Shown: in pieces, positions 27,519-35,052 of the stretch | Numbering within the stretch: the stretch's first letter is position 1 | Layout: the number at the start of each line of letters is the position of its first letter | Source: Streptobacillus canis | Lineage (GTDB): Bacteria > Fusobacteriota > Fusobacteriia > Fusobacteriales > Leptotrichiaceae | Assembly: GCF_009733925.1 (NCBI RefSeq) | Contig: NZ_WOEI01000017.1 | Span: 1-36,723, forward strand | DNA length: 36,723 nt | Direction: 5' to 3' | The notes under the pieces: generated by a model | The model's input: only the letters and a program-made list of their open reading frames with translations | The model's database searches: none | What the model was told of the DNA's origin: nothing | Translations under genes and position numbers: made by a program

Positions 27519-27752
27519 ATGAAAGAAACAATAAAAGAAATTGATAAACAATTTGAAACATTATTTGATAAACATAAAAAATTCTTTTCTTTTATAGATG
27601 TGTGTAGTGACAGTTTTGAAATTAATGGTAATTTAAAAAATGATTTTTATTTATGGGGCATTATAGAAGATTTTATACAAGAAGAAAATAAAATAATTGA
27701 AGAATTAGATGTATTAATAACTAAATTAAAAGTAAACAATATAGAGGAGTGA
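27519..27752 (+). CDS. 77-residue acidic helical protein, unknown
   Basis: Predicted mainly helical and acidic (KEIDKQFETLFDKHKKFF, IIEDFIQEENKIIEELDVLI). AAGGAG precedes ATG 27519. It and the next gene share the same size and the look of small accessory proteins, but I recognise no family. Its TGA (27750-27752) is 5 bases before the next start. Confidence 0.65.
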   Translation: MKETIKEIDKQFETLFDKHKKFFSFIDVCSDSFEINGNLKNDFYLWGIIEDFIQEENKIIEELDVLITKLKVNNIEE

Positions 27753-27757
27753 TACCA

Positions 27758-27967
27758 ATGGAAAGTAAGGAACAGTTAAAATTAAAAAAAGAAATATTTG
27801 ACAAAGCATATGATAATAGCAGTAAGCTTGTATCATTTATTAATTTAATAGATAAGGCCCACAAAGATACTGACGGGGTAAAATTAGATTTTAATATATT
27901 TGATATGGTAATGTATTTGGTCAAGAATATAGATAATGATTTGACTAAGCTAGAAACTATGATGTAA
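27758..27967 (+). CDS. 69-residue helical protein, unknown
   Basis: A small helical protein (KEQLKLKKEIFDKAYDNSSK, VKLDFNIFDMVMYLVKNI). It resembles its upstream neighbour in layout: a charged start, then a hydrophobic helix pair. I choose ATG 27758, which has GAGGAG upstream; a GTG at 27749 in frame would overlap the previous gene. No known family. Confidence 0.62.
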   Translation: MESKEQLKLKKEIFDKAYDNSSKLVSFINLIDKAHKDTDGVKLDFNIFDMVMYLVKNIDNDLTKLETMM

Positions 27968-28023
27968 TTTAGGGCCTTGTAGATAGGTAAAAATTTAAAA
28001 TATAAGATAGGAGAAGATAAACG

Positions 28024-28527
28024 ATGTTAAATTTAAAGATTAGAGAAAATAGAAAAATGGAGAAATGGGAAATTGAAAAGATAATATATGAGCTTGTGGA
28101 AATAAAAGATAAAATTTTATATCTAAATACAATAGTAGAAACTACAACAGGGACTACTTTAGATAAAGGTACGATCATAACTTTATTCAATGATTTTTTT
28201 GAGGAATATAAGACACAATTACATAATTTATTTTTACTATTAGATAGTAAAGAGCTTGATAACTTTAAAAATAATATAATACCTGCAATAAAAAAAGATA
28301 GCAATATAACTGATGTAGAACTTGAAGAATTAGAAAAAATGGTAAGTTATTATGAATTAAAGCCTTTATATTATGGGGACGGACAAAATGGAGGTTATGA
28401 ATTAGTGTATAGTTTATTTGATTTTAATAGATTTTATACTTTAGGGCCTAAATTAGCCAATTTTATGTGGGAGCTAGCCAATGAGATATTAGAGCTAATA
28501 ACTGAATTAGAAAAAGAAAATAATTAA
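28024..28527 (+). CDS. 167-residue acidic protein, unknown
   Basis: A soluble, mostly helical protein (MEKWEIEKIIYELVEIKDKI, LITELEKE). The central TTGTTLDKGTIITLFNDFFE and later YYGDGQNGGYELVYSLFDF are distinctive but unknown to me. AGGAGA lies upstream of ATG 28024; the in-frame ATG at 28057 is an alternative start. Part of the early cluster between the Cro-like and primase genes. Confidence 0.68.
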   Translation: MLNLKIRENRKMEKWEIEKIIYELVEIKDKILYLNTIVETTTGTTLDKGTIITLFNDFFEEYKTQLHNLFLLLDSKELDNFKNNIIPAIKKDSNITDVELEELEKMVSYYELKPLYYGDGQNGGYELVYSLFDFNRFYTLGPKLANFMWELANEILELITELEKENN

Positions 28528-28542
28528 ACAGGAGGGATTAAG

Positions 28543-28908
28543 ATGTTAAATAATAGAAAAATGAAAATACAAAGATTAGAAAATGAATTAAAAGAATTAA
28601 AAAAGGAATTAGGGGAACTTATAAAAAATCAAATAGAATTACCTATAAGACTTGATATAAATGGAACTGATGGACTAAAAGAGGAGATACCAAGATTAAA
28701 ACAAGAATATTTAAAAGGTAATATTGATATAGATACATTTATTGAATTGGTAGGAACTAAATATACAACAATAGGATTTGACTTAGGACAACAAGAAACA
28801 TTAACCATATGTGAATATGAAAGTGATATAGAATTAAAAGAAAAAGAATTAAAATTCTTGAAATATAAAACAAATAATAAGAGAGTTGGTAAAAATGAAA
28901 AACATTAA
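28543..28908 (+). CDS. 121-residue coiled-coil protein, unknown
   Basis: The N-terminal 30 residues form a coiled coil (KIQRLENELKELKKELGELI). The middle holds DLGQQETLTICEYESDIELK. No known domain is recognised. AGGAGG lies 8 bases before ATG 28543. Its last codons overlap the next small gene by 14 bases. Confidence 0.65.
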   Translation: MLNNRKMKIQRLENELKELKKELGELIKNQIELPIRLDINGTDGLKEEIPRLKQEYLKGNIDIDTFIELVGTKYTTIGFDLGQQETLTICEYESDIELKEKELKFLKYKTNNKRVGKNEKH

Positions 28909-29050
28909 ATTTGATAAACAGGTTGCAAAAATGTTATATGAACTATATTTTATTATAGGCATTAGATACATAGAGGACGAGAACGGAGAAATGCACGAAC
29001 TACAAGGCGATGTAATACTAAAAAAATACAATAAATATTATGGGAATTAA
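28895..29050 (+). CDS. 51-residue protein, unknown
   Basis: A short frame starting MKNIKFDKQVAKMLYELYF and ending GDVILKKYNKYYGN, overlapping the upstream gene by 14 bases in another frame. The SD is weak (GAGAG). Compact packing and codon use like its neighbours support it; no function can be given. Confidence 0.5.
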   Translation: MKNIKFDKQVAKMLYELYFIIGIRYIEDENGEMHELQGDVILKKYNKYYGN

Positions 29051-29067
29051 AAAAGGAGATGTTAAAA

Positions 29068-29286
29068 ATGCTAGATAGTATTGATATTAATTATTGTGAA
29101 AAAGATAAAATAATTGGGTATGAGTTTATAACAAGCTTTTTAGGTTGTAGCCCTGCGACTGCTTGTAAATATATTAAGAAAGCCAATGAATTAGCTAAAA
29201 ATGAGGGAATAGAACTTTTTATAAAAGGAAAAACAACCTTAAGATACTTTTACCGTGTATGTGGAATAGCAACTAAGGTTGTTTAG
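29068..29286 (+). CDS. Small DNA-binding protein, possibly excisionase-like
   Basis: A 72-residue protein with a probable helix-turn-helix: EFITSFLGCSPATACKYIKK, then KTTLRYFYRVCGIA, reminiscent of small phage and ICE excisionases or activators. An Xis fits an island with a tyrosine integrase and no other Xis candidate. AAGGAG at 29053 is too close to ATG 29059, so ATG 29068 is chosen. The role is inference. Confidence 0.58.
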   Translation: MLDSIDINYCEKDKIIGYEFITSFLGCSPATACKYIKKANELAKNEGIELFIKGKTTLRYFYRVCGIATKVV

Positions 29287-29298
29287 ATAATTGATTAT

Positions 29299-29329
29299 AG
29301 ATAAGTGAGAGTAAGGCCCTCACTCATCT
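29299..29329 (+). other. Hairpin before the primase gene
   Basis: AGATAAGTGAG (29299-29309) pairs with CTCACTCATCT (29319-29329) with one mismatch. No T-run follows, so it is more likely an RNA processing or control element than a terminator. Confidence 0.5.
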
Positions 29330-29374
29330 ATATTATAACATGGAAATGTAAAAAACGCTAGTAAAGGAAAACAT

Positions 29375-29425
29375 ATGAATAATTTGGAGGAATAAAAAAT
29401 GAATAAAAAGATAAGTAAGGAGTAA
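29375..29425 (+). other. Two tiny leader ORFs before the primase gene
   Basis: ATG 29375 encodes MNNLEE and contains in its own codons the GGAGG SD of the next frame, ATG 29399, which encodes MNKKISKE. That second frame in turn contains AAGGAG, the SD of the primase gene. Nested start signals could couple translation of the primase, or be chance. Confidence 0.35.
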
Positions 29426-29433
29426 GGGAATAA

Positions 29434-31359
29434 ATGAGTATGAAATATATTAGATTAAAAGAAGATAAAAGCCCATACAGTAATTACAACAATACTACTG
29501 AAGATTTAAAGGTAGTAGAAAAGTGGGACAATGTAGGTATGATGTTACCTGAAAATATAGTTGTAGTAGATTTTGACAGTAGGGAAGATATAGCACAAGA
29601 TATATTAAATAAGTCAAATGATAAGCCTAGAGCGATTAAAACTGATAGGGGTATACATTTATACTACAAGATACCTGAGGCCCTCAAAATCAAAAATAAC
29701 AGCAAAGTTTTAACAGTCTTAGGTTGTGATGTGGACTATAAGACAGGACAAGATAAGAAAAAGCAATATATTATTATTAAAAGGTATGGAAAAGATAGGG
29801 AAATATTAAGTAATACATCACTTGAAGATTTACCTAATATACCACTTGAATTAATGCCTTTATCATTTAAAGACAGTGTTAACCTTGTTAATTTAAACGA
29901 GGGTTCTAGAAATGATAGCTTATTTAAACATTTAGCTAATGCTAGAAATAGATATAAAAAATTAAATGATAAAGATGTACTGCGACAACTAGCACTTGTT
30001 ATAAATAATTATATGGTAGAACCTTTAGAACATAAAGAATTAGAAAACATTGTAGAAAGTGTAATGAAATATGATGTTAATTATAGTTATCAAGACAACG
30101 AACAATTTTATAATACCTTAAAAAATGGTAGTAAAAAGATAAATATATTTAAACTAAGTGATTATTTACAAAGTACATTAAATTTAACAATATTCAATGG
30201 TAATATGTTTTTTAAATTAAATGACAAATATACTGAGGATGTAGGAACTTTATATACTTTTATTTCTAAAGATATGCACTTAAATTTAACAAAAAAGGAA
30301 GATGTAGAACTTATACATCAATTATCTAAAACTCATAATACCTTAGACTTAAATAGTGATTTATTTATAAGGTTTAACAATGGTTATACATTGAATAGAA
30401 AGGGAGAAATAGAAGAAAATATAAACGATAATTTTACACCTTTTTATTTAGATGTTACATATGATCCTAAAGCATACAGTCAAGATGTTTATGATTTTCT
30501 TATGTGGTTTATGTCTAATGATAAAGAAATGTTTGAGTATATTAAAAGAATACTAGGACATATACTTATGTATAGGAACTATCCACAGTTTGCCTTTTTC
30601 TTTATAGGTGCAAGCGGTAGAAATGGTAAAAGTACATTTTTTAAAATGGTAGCAAATACTTTTGAAAATGTAGTGTCTTTTCTATCTATTGAAGAAATGA
30701 ACAAGGAAACTAATTTACCATTAATGCAAAGTAAATTAGTCAATGTAGGGGACGATATAAACAACGCCTATATTGAAAATTCTAGCATATTTAAAAGGGT
30801 AACATCAGGGGAAGTAGTAATGTCAAGAGCTTTATTCAATATGAGTAGGCCCCAAAGGAATTTTGCAACTTTATTATTCTCTTGTAATGATATGCCTAAC
30901 TTTAAAGATAAAACAGGTGGAATAGAAAGAAGAATAAGAGGTATACCTTGTGATAATACAGTAAGTGAAGATAATATAGATTATGGTTTAATTGATAAAC
31001 TTACTACATCACAAGCTAAAAGTTATATACTCAACCTAGCTATTGAAGGTATGCAAGATATATTAAGAAATAAAGGGAAAATGAACGAGCCTAAGAAAGT
31101 TTTAGAGTTAAGCAAGGAATATATAATTGAAAGTGATAGTGTAAAAAGTTTTATTGAATACTTAAAAGAAGAAAATATCGACTATTTATATGAGGAGCCT
31201 TTTACTGTATATCATAATTATATAATCTATTGTAATGATTATGGTACCAATTCACTAGATAGATCTTTATTTACTAAAAGATTTACAAAGTATTTAGATT
31301 TAAAAACTGAACCTAGATATATTGAAGGTGTTAGCAAAAGAGTGTTTGTAAGAAAATAA
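29434..31359 (+). CDS. Primase-polymerase/SF3 helicase replication protein
   Basis: A 641-residue replication initiator. Residues 1-140 look like a primase-polymerase (AEP) domain: the acidic pair in VVVDFDS (Asp46, Asp48), TDRGIHLYY (His75) and GCDVDYKTG. About 160-215 is a primase C-terminal helical domain (NARNRYKKLNDKDVLRQLAL). About 230-380 is a D5-like N-terminal region. The P4/D5-type superfamily 3 helicase core has Walker A GASGRNGKST (about 392-401), Walker B LVNVGDD, and sensor LLFSCNDMP with an Arg finger region KTGGIERRIRGIP. It would open and prime the adjacent origin. The same protein type sits before the origin in SaPIs. Confidence 0.92.
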   Translation: MSMKYIRLKEDKSPYSNYNNTTEDLKVVEKWDNVGMMLPENIVVVDFDSREDIAQDILNKSNDKPRAIKTDRGIHLYYKIPEALKIKNNSKVLTVLGCDVDYKTGQDKKKQYIIIKRYGKDREILSNTSLEDLPNIPLELMPLSFKDSVNLVNLNEGSRNDSLFKHLANARNRYKKLNDKDVLRQLALVINNYMVEPLEHKELENIVESVMKYDVNYSYQDNEQFYNTLKNGSKKINIFKLSDYLQSTLNLTIFNGNMFFKLNDKYTEDVGTLYTFISKDMHLNLTKKEDVELIHQLSKTHNTLDLNSDLFIRFNNGYTLNRKGEIEENINDNFTPFYLDVTYDPKAYSQDVYDFLMWFMSNDKEMFEYIKRILGHILMYRNYPQFAFFFIGASGRNGKSTFFKMVANTFENVVSFLSIEEMNKETNLPLMQSKLVNVGDDINNAYIENSSIFKRVTSGEVVMSRALFNMSRPQRNFATLLFSCNDMPNFKDKTGGIERRIRGIPCDNTVSEDNIDYGLIDKLTTSQAKSYILNLAIEGMQDILRNKGKMNEPKKVLELSKEYIIESDSVKSFIEYLKEENIDYLYEEPFTVYHNYIIYCNDYGTNSLDRSLFTKRFTKYLDLKTEPRYIEGVSKRVFVRK

Positions 31360-31690
31360 TTTACTACACTTACACCAAAAAGCACTACAGTTTACTACAT
31401 TTATTGCTACACTTGTGAACATTTTGAAAAGTATGATTTTTACTAGATTTGTTAATATTTTACTACACTTACTACACTTATTTTATATATTATATATAAA
31501 AAATATTTAATAATATAACGCATAATAGGTTTATTATATTTTATTATTATATATATAAAGAGCTTTAGGGGTAAATGTGTAGTATGTGTAGTGATAGTAT
31601 TTCAATGTAGTATTTATCATATTTAGAGGTACATTTTATGTGTAGTAATATGCGTAGTTGTAATTGTAGTAATATGTGTAGTATTTAGAT
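31360..31690. other. Replication origin with inverted iteron sets around an AT-rich core
   Basis: Left of the core CTACA occurs six times (31364, 31385, 31395, 31407, 31463, 31472), often as ACTACACTTA. Right of it the reverse complement TGTAG occurs six times (31578, 31587, 31606, 31641, 31665, 31677), plus a CGTAG variant at 31653. Between them 31480-31560 is almost pure A/T. There is no ORF. Iterons on both sides of an AT-rich stretch directly 3' of the primase-helicase gene is the SaPI origin plan. Confidence 0.78.
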
Positions 31691-31725
31691 TTAATTGTTT
31701 AAAGAAAATAAAAAAAGGAGGTATT

Positions 31726-31977
31726 ATGTTATATAGAATTGATGTTTATTTTAATGCAAAATTTAGTAAAGAAAATAGTAGATATACCGAGAATTATAGC
31801 AATGGTTATTATAAGTATGAAATAGATATGGGAGCTAATAGTTACGAGTTGGGGCCTATTAAAGAAATAACTAAAAAAGTAAATGAGTATAATCAAGTAT
31901 GCTATGAATTTTCATATAAAAACAGTGAAACAAAAACTATATTAATAGCCGATAATGTAATGGAATATCATAGATAG
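31726..31977 (+). CDS. 83-residue protein, unknown
   Basis: A tyrosine-rich, probably beta-rich protein (MLYRIDVYFNAKFSKE, YYKYEIDMGANSYELG, KTILIADNVMEYHR). AAGGAGG precedes ATG 31726, so translation is well supported. It is the first gene after the origin. No family is recognised. Confidence 0.65.
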   Translation: MLYRIDVYFNAKFSKENSRYTENYSNGYYKYEIDMGANSYELGPIKEITKKVNEYNQVCYEFSYKNSETKTILIADNVMEYHR

Positions 31978-31986
31978 GTAGGTAAA

Positions 31987-32340
31987 ATGAACTATGAACT
32001 ATTAAAAAAGCTAAAAAATGTAAATGGAGTAATAAGGGTAGGTAATGAAGATGTTATAGACTTTAAAGAATTATATGATATGTACGACTTATATATAACT
32101 ATAATTAGGGTATGCGCACCAATTAAATATAACCTTTTTGTATATTACCTACTAGAAACATTGAAATATCAAGTAATTGATAAAAAAATAGTAATTAGTA
32201 TTCAGGATCTAAACAGGTCAAATATAAACAACTTATTAGATAAAGTACATAGTAAAGGAGCTAATTACTTGTGGGGTAGGGTCGTTGACTATGTAAATGA
32301 ATTAGATAAAGAAACAAGCAAAATGCTAGAAGAAGATTAA
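31987..32340 (+). CDS. 117-residue protein, related to the gene at 33193
   Basis: A mixed protein with the start LLKKLKNVNGVIRVGNEDVI followed by DFKELYDMY. The same pattern (L-x-KL-x-N-x-x-G-x-I-x-V, then IDF-x-x-LY) occurs at the start of the 33193 product. These are paralogues or share a module. No known domain. The C-terminus is helical and acidic. The start is ATG 31987, 9 bases after the previous gene. Confidence 0.65.
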   Translation: MNYELLKKLKNVNGVIRVGNEDVIDFKELYDMYDLYITIIRVCAPIKYNLFVYYLLETLKYQVIDKKIVISIQDLNRSNINNLLDKVHSKGANYLWGRVVDYVNELDKETSKMLEED

Positions 32341-32546
32341 AATATTATTATAATATGTCTAATCTTTAGAATTTATAGTCTATTTTCAAAATTAAGGGCC
32401 TTAGCCTTGCAATTTATCAAAAAAGATAAGATTTTAAAATTAGGTATGTTTTAAAGCAAAATAAGACTATATTTATATAATAAATCAATTTAATAATTAA
32501 ACATTTACAAAATAAATAGATAAAAAGAAAGGAATTAAGATAAGAT

Positions 32547-32927
32547 ATGATACTAAAAAATAATGATATAGAACAAGCAAGAAAATTAATAAAAGTTGGT
32601 TATGGTTCTAATGTAGAGATAGTAAGAGTTTATAAAGAAGATAATCAAAAAATGATAGCTTTAATTGATGTATTAGAGCATTTAGGTTATGAGCCTAGAG
32701 AAGAAGAAAGAAGAGGAGTACAAACAAGCAAATATACTAAATGTATAAAAAATGGTGTTAAGAATAAAAAGGACTTACTTACAAAATTTAGTGGTATGCA
32801 AACAACTAACCTTGTAAATGATGTAGCATTAATGGAAATAATAGCAAATGAAAAAGGTTATAAAATATTAAATAGTGAAGAAACTAAAGCATATAATGAA
32901 TATTTAAAGACACTTAAGAAAGGGTAA
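32547..32927 (+). CDS. 126-residue protein, unknown
   Basis: A basic, helical protein (NDIEQARKLIKVGYGSNVEI, KKDLLTKFSGMQTTNLVNDV). AAGGAATTAAG precedes ATG 32547. It lies 3 bases before the ArpU-like gene. The 206-base gap before it (32341-32546) is AT-rich and shows no gene or clear hairpin. Confidence 0.62.
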   Translation: MILKNNDIEQARKLIKVGYGSNVEIVRVYKEDNQKMIALIDVLEHLGYEPREEERRGVQTSKYTKCIKNGVKNKKDLLTKFSGMQTTNLVNDVALMEIIANEKGYKILNSEETKAYNEYLKTLKKG

Positions 32928-32930
32928 GCA

Positions 32931-33209
32931 ATGAAAGATTTAAAGATGTTTAATATTTTAGATTTATTAAAAAATTATCATAAGTATAAGCTTATGCCTG
33001 AATATAAAGATACAGTAGATAAAATAGATATGATCCTGAAGGCACTTAAAAAGGAAAAATATTACGAGATAATAGAACTAAGACTTTTTGAAAATAAAAC
33101 AGTACAAGAAACAATGGAAATAATGCATATAAGTTATGGAACTTACAAGAGATATAGGTATAAATTAGTAAAATTATTTAGTAGGTTATGGTATGGACTT
33201 AATAGCTAA
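32931..33209 (+). CDS. ArpU/sigma-region-4-like regulator
   Basis: A 92-residue protein ending in a sigma-70 region-4-like helix-turn-helix: YEIIELRLFENKTVQETMEI followed by HISYGTYKRYRYKLVKLF. Small proteins of this type (ArpU, RinA and relatives) activate late genes in Gram-positive phages and satellites. It lies just before the unusual repeat array, so it or a relative may act there. The 3' end overlaps the next gene by 17 bases. Confidence 0.72.
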   Translation: MKDLKMFNILDLLKNYHKYKLMPEYKDTVDKIDMILKALKKEKYYEIIELRLFENKTVQETMEIMHISYGTYKRYRYKLVKLFSRLWYGLNS

Positions 33210-33459
33210 ATTAGAAAATATCAAGGGGTCTATATATGTCAATGATAATCATTTAATTGATTTTGATAGTTTATATACTGAATACTACAATAAACAGTTT
33301 TTAGAGTTTTTAGAACTCAATATATTAAGTAAAGGACAATTTATATACAATATCATAAATAAATATGGTTATGTGGTAGAAAATGGACTTATGAAGGTAA
33401 ATATCAAAGATAATCAAATTAAGGAATTAAAAGGGTTAATGGTTAGGAATTTTAGGTAA
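33193..33459 (+). CDS. 88-residue protein, paralogue of 31987 product
   Basis: Starts DLIAKLENIKGSIYVNDNHL followed by IDFDSLYTEYY, matching the start of the 31987 product in spacing and key residues. The rest (FIYNIINKYGYVVENGLMKV) also parallels it, but it is shorter. No SD is obvious; the overlap with the previous gene suggests coupled translation. Function unknown. Confidence 0.58.
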   Translation: MDLIAKLENIKGSIYVNDNHLIDFDSLYTEYYNKQFLEFLELNILSKGQFIYNIINKYGYVVENGLMKVNIKDNQIKELKGLMVRNFR

Positions 33460-33464
33460 GTATC

Positions 33465-33770
33465 TGGCCATTTTGGCCACCTTAAAAAGAAAAGTATCTT
33501 GAGTTTTTTGAGTCCCTAAAAAGAGGAATGTTGACTTTTGTTGACTCAAAAATATATAGAACCTTATAAAACCTTATATCAAAAACTATATAAAAACCTG
33601 ACAAAACCTGACACTGAAATATATAAAATGCTAACAAATGCTAACATAAAAAACTATAAAAACCTAACAAAACTTGAATTGAAAATGTATCTATAATATC
33701 GGTATTTATCGGTATATTCAAAATGTCGATATTTGTCGATATATTGAAAAATTACGGCAAAATACGGCAA
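33465..33770. repeat. Array of ten different short sequence doublets
   Basis: Ten units, each a 6-10 base word written twice at a 9- or 10-base period, the word changing from unit to unit. Starts and words: 33465 TGGCCA, 33499 TTGAGT, 33529 TGTTGACT, 33560 AACCTTATA, 33595 AACCTGACA, 33627 AATGCTAACA, 33661 AACCTAACA (second copy degenerate), 33697 TATCGGTAT, 33724 TGTCGATAT, 33753 TACGGCAA. Units are 27-36 bases apart. From the fourth to the seventh, a common AT-rich spacer (TATATAAAA-like) precedes each. No ORF covers it; it fills the gap between the 33193 and 33793 genes. Confidence 0.9.
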
Positions 33771-33792
33771 TTAAAATATAAAGGGGTAATAT

Positions 33793-34404
33793 ATGATAGT
33801 TGAAGAACTGATACAAGCTAGAAAATCAAAAAATATAGGTAGGTACTTATTAGGTAATTATCATACCTATTTAGAGGAATTAAAGGAACTAGATTATAAA
33901 ATAGACAATATAACTGACAATAATTATATGCCCTCTTTATATATTAGCCCTTTAGCTAATTTAGGTAATAAAGTACAAGGGGGTAGAAAAAGACAAGATC
34001 TAATTATTCAAAAAGAATATATGCAAGAAAAAGGCAAGGAAAAACTAGAAACACAAAGAAATGAGATTAAAAGACTTATAGCCTTACTTGATAGATGTAT
34101 TGAACTATCAAGCTTGAATAGTTGGTGTCAGTTATTAAAAGATACATATATCAATAGAACAGTAATAGAAGATATTAAAAAAGATAATTTAAAATATGCT
34201 TTAAATGATTTTAATATTAATTTGATAAATACTTGTAATGCTAGCAATGAACTAGCTATAAGCCTTATATTTAAGGAAACTTTAAACAATGAGCCTAAAT
34301 ATAAGCCTATAAATAACAAAAGACTTGAGAAAGTGAGAGAAGAACAAGAGAAACAAGCTATATTTAATGATAAGCTAGAACAAGACTTATTAAGTATTTT
34401 ATAA
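33793..34404 (+). CDS. 203-residue helical protein, unknown
   Basis: Encoded right after the doublet array. Mostly helical and charged: VEELIQARKSKNIGRYLLGN, KLETQRNEIKRLIALLDRCI, and a coiled C-terminus (EKVREEQEKQAIFND). It contains LGNKVQGGRKRQD, a basic loop. No terminase, capsid or enzyme motif is seen. AAGGGG precedes ATG 33793. It might bind the neighbouring array, but nothing shows it directly. A terminator follows. Confidence 0.65.
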   Translation: MIVEELIQARKSKNIGRYLLGNYHTYLEELKELDYKIDNITDNNYMPSLYISPLANLGNKVQGGRKRQDLIIQKEYMQEKGKEKLETQRNEIKRLIALLDRCIELSSLNSWCQLLKDTYINRTVIEDIKKDNLKYALNDFNINLINTCNASNELAISLIFKETLNNEPKYKPINNKRLEKVREEQEKQAIFNDKLEQDLLSIL

Positions 34405-34427
34405 GGTCTAAATAAAGGGCCTTTTTT
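34403..34427 (+). terminator. Terminator after the 33793 gene
   Basis: AAGGTC (34403-34408) pairs with GGCCTT (34418-34423) including one G-U pair; TTTTT follows. Short stem but the right place. Confidence 0.6.
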
Positions 34428-34473
34428 ATTTGGTGAAAATCTTTTAAAAATCATAGCTAGAGACAAAAAAGTC

Positions 34474-34502
34474 TTTACTTTTATTATTAGATATGGTATA
34501 AT
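34474..34502 (+). promoter_or_regulatory. Promoter of the small-peptide cluster
   Basis: TTTACT (34474-34479), 17 bases, TATAAT (34497-34502), TGG before the -10. Followed by AAAGGAGG and the 34530 start. Confidence 0.75.
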
Positions 34503-34529
34503 TATTATGTAGAAAGGAGGTACAAAGTA

Positions 34530-34652
34530 ATGTTTGGTAGTATACTAAAACAAATAAAAAAAGCATTAAACAAAATTAATAACATATCATTTGAAACTAA
34601 AATAATAATCTTGTTAATGCTTATTCAAATTTTAATTGCCTTAATTAAATAA
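34530..34652 (+). CDS. 40-residue single-helix membrane peptide
   Basis: MFGSILKQIKKALNKIN followed by a hydrophobic helix (TKIIILLMLIQILIALIK). A perfect AAAGGAGG SD lies 10 bases upstream and there is a dedicated promoter, so it is very likely expressed. A basic start plus one membrane helix is typical of small toxins, holin-like peptides or membrane regulators; the class cannot be told from sequence. Confidence 0.68.
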   Translation: MFGSILKQIKKALNKINNISFETKIIILLMLIQILIALIK

Positions 34653-34658
34653 GGTTAA

Positions 34659-34684
34659 AGGTTAGAGGGTTAGCCCTCTAGCCT
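34659..34684 (+). other. Strong 11-bp hairpin between two small membrane peptide genes
   Basis: AGGTTAGAGGG (34659-34669), loop TTAG, CCCTCTAGCCT (34674-34684), with one G-U pair. No T-run follows. It may protect or process the mRNA, or attenuate the downstream genes. Confidence 0.7.
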
Positions 34685-34733
34685 TAGTATACTATGATAT
34701 TAAAAAAAAATCAAATATTAGGAGTGATAAGAA

Positions 34734-34814
34734 ATGACTAAAATTATTATGATAGCTATTTCATTAACTGTTATAGCTTTAGTATTATATAAAGAATTTA
34801 AAAACAAAAAATAA
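34734..34814 (+). CDS. 26-residue single-helix membrane peptide
   Basis: MTKIIMIAISLTVIALVLY then the charged tail KEFKNKK. AGGAGTGATAAG precedes ATG 34734. Size, one helix and a basic tail are like type I toxin peptides or phage membrane peptides. No antisense RNA promoter is evident. Confidence rests on SD and position. Confidence 0.6.
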   Translation: MTKIIMIAISLTVIALVLYKEFKNKK

Positions 34815-34824
34815 AGGGGTATTT

Positions 34825-34983
34825 ATGGAAACTAGAGGGAGAAAGCCAACGGGAAGAGTAAGAGATAAAAGCCTTAATTTTAAGTTTACACAAGAGGAGT
34901 TAAACAAGATTAATTTAAAATTAGAAAGTACTAAAGAAAAAAACAGGAGTAATGCCCTTTTAAAATTACTTAAAATAAAATAA
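34825..34983 (+). CDS. Ribbon-helix-helix-like DNA-binding protein
   Basis: A 52-residue basic protein. DKSLNFKFTQEELNKINLKL fits the strand-helix start of Arc/CopG proteins and RSNALLKLLKIK the second helix; METRGRKPTGRVRD is a basic tail. Likely a small repressor. It starts 10 bases after the 34734 peptide and ends at a strong terminator, so the three small genes form one unit and it may control it. Confidence 0.65.
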   Translation: METRGRKPTGRVRDKSLNFKFTQEELNKINLKLESTKEKNRSNALLKLLKIK

Positions 34984-34991
34984 TTATGATT

Positions 34992-35024
34992 AAAGATAGA
35001 TTGTTAATAGATCTATCTTTTTTA
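34992..35024 (+). terminator. Terminator of the small-peptide cluster
   Basis: AAAGATAGAT (34992-35001) and ATCTATCTTT (35011-35020) form a perfect 10-bp stem followed by T residues. Confidence 0.92.
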
Positions 35025-35052
35025 TTATTAGTTATGTAAACGGTTGCATAAA

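Noticed and set aside
33465..33770. Plasmid-type iterons or a second origin
   Set aside because: Iterons share one sequence; here each pair differs, and a convincing origin already lies at 31360-31690.
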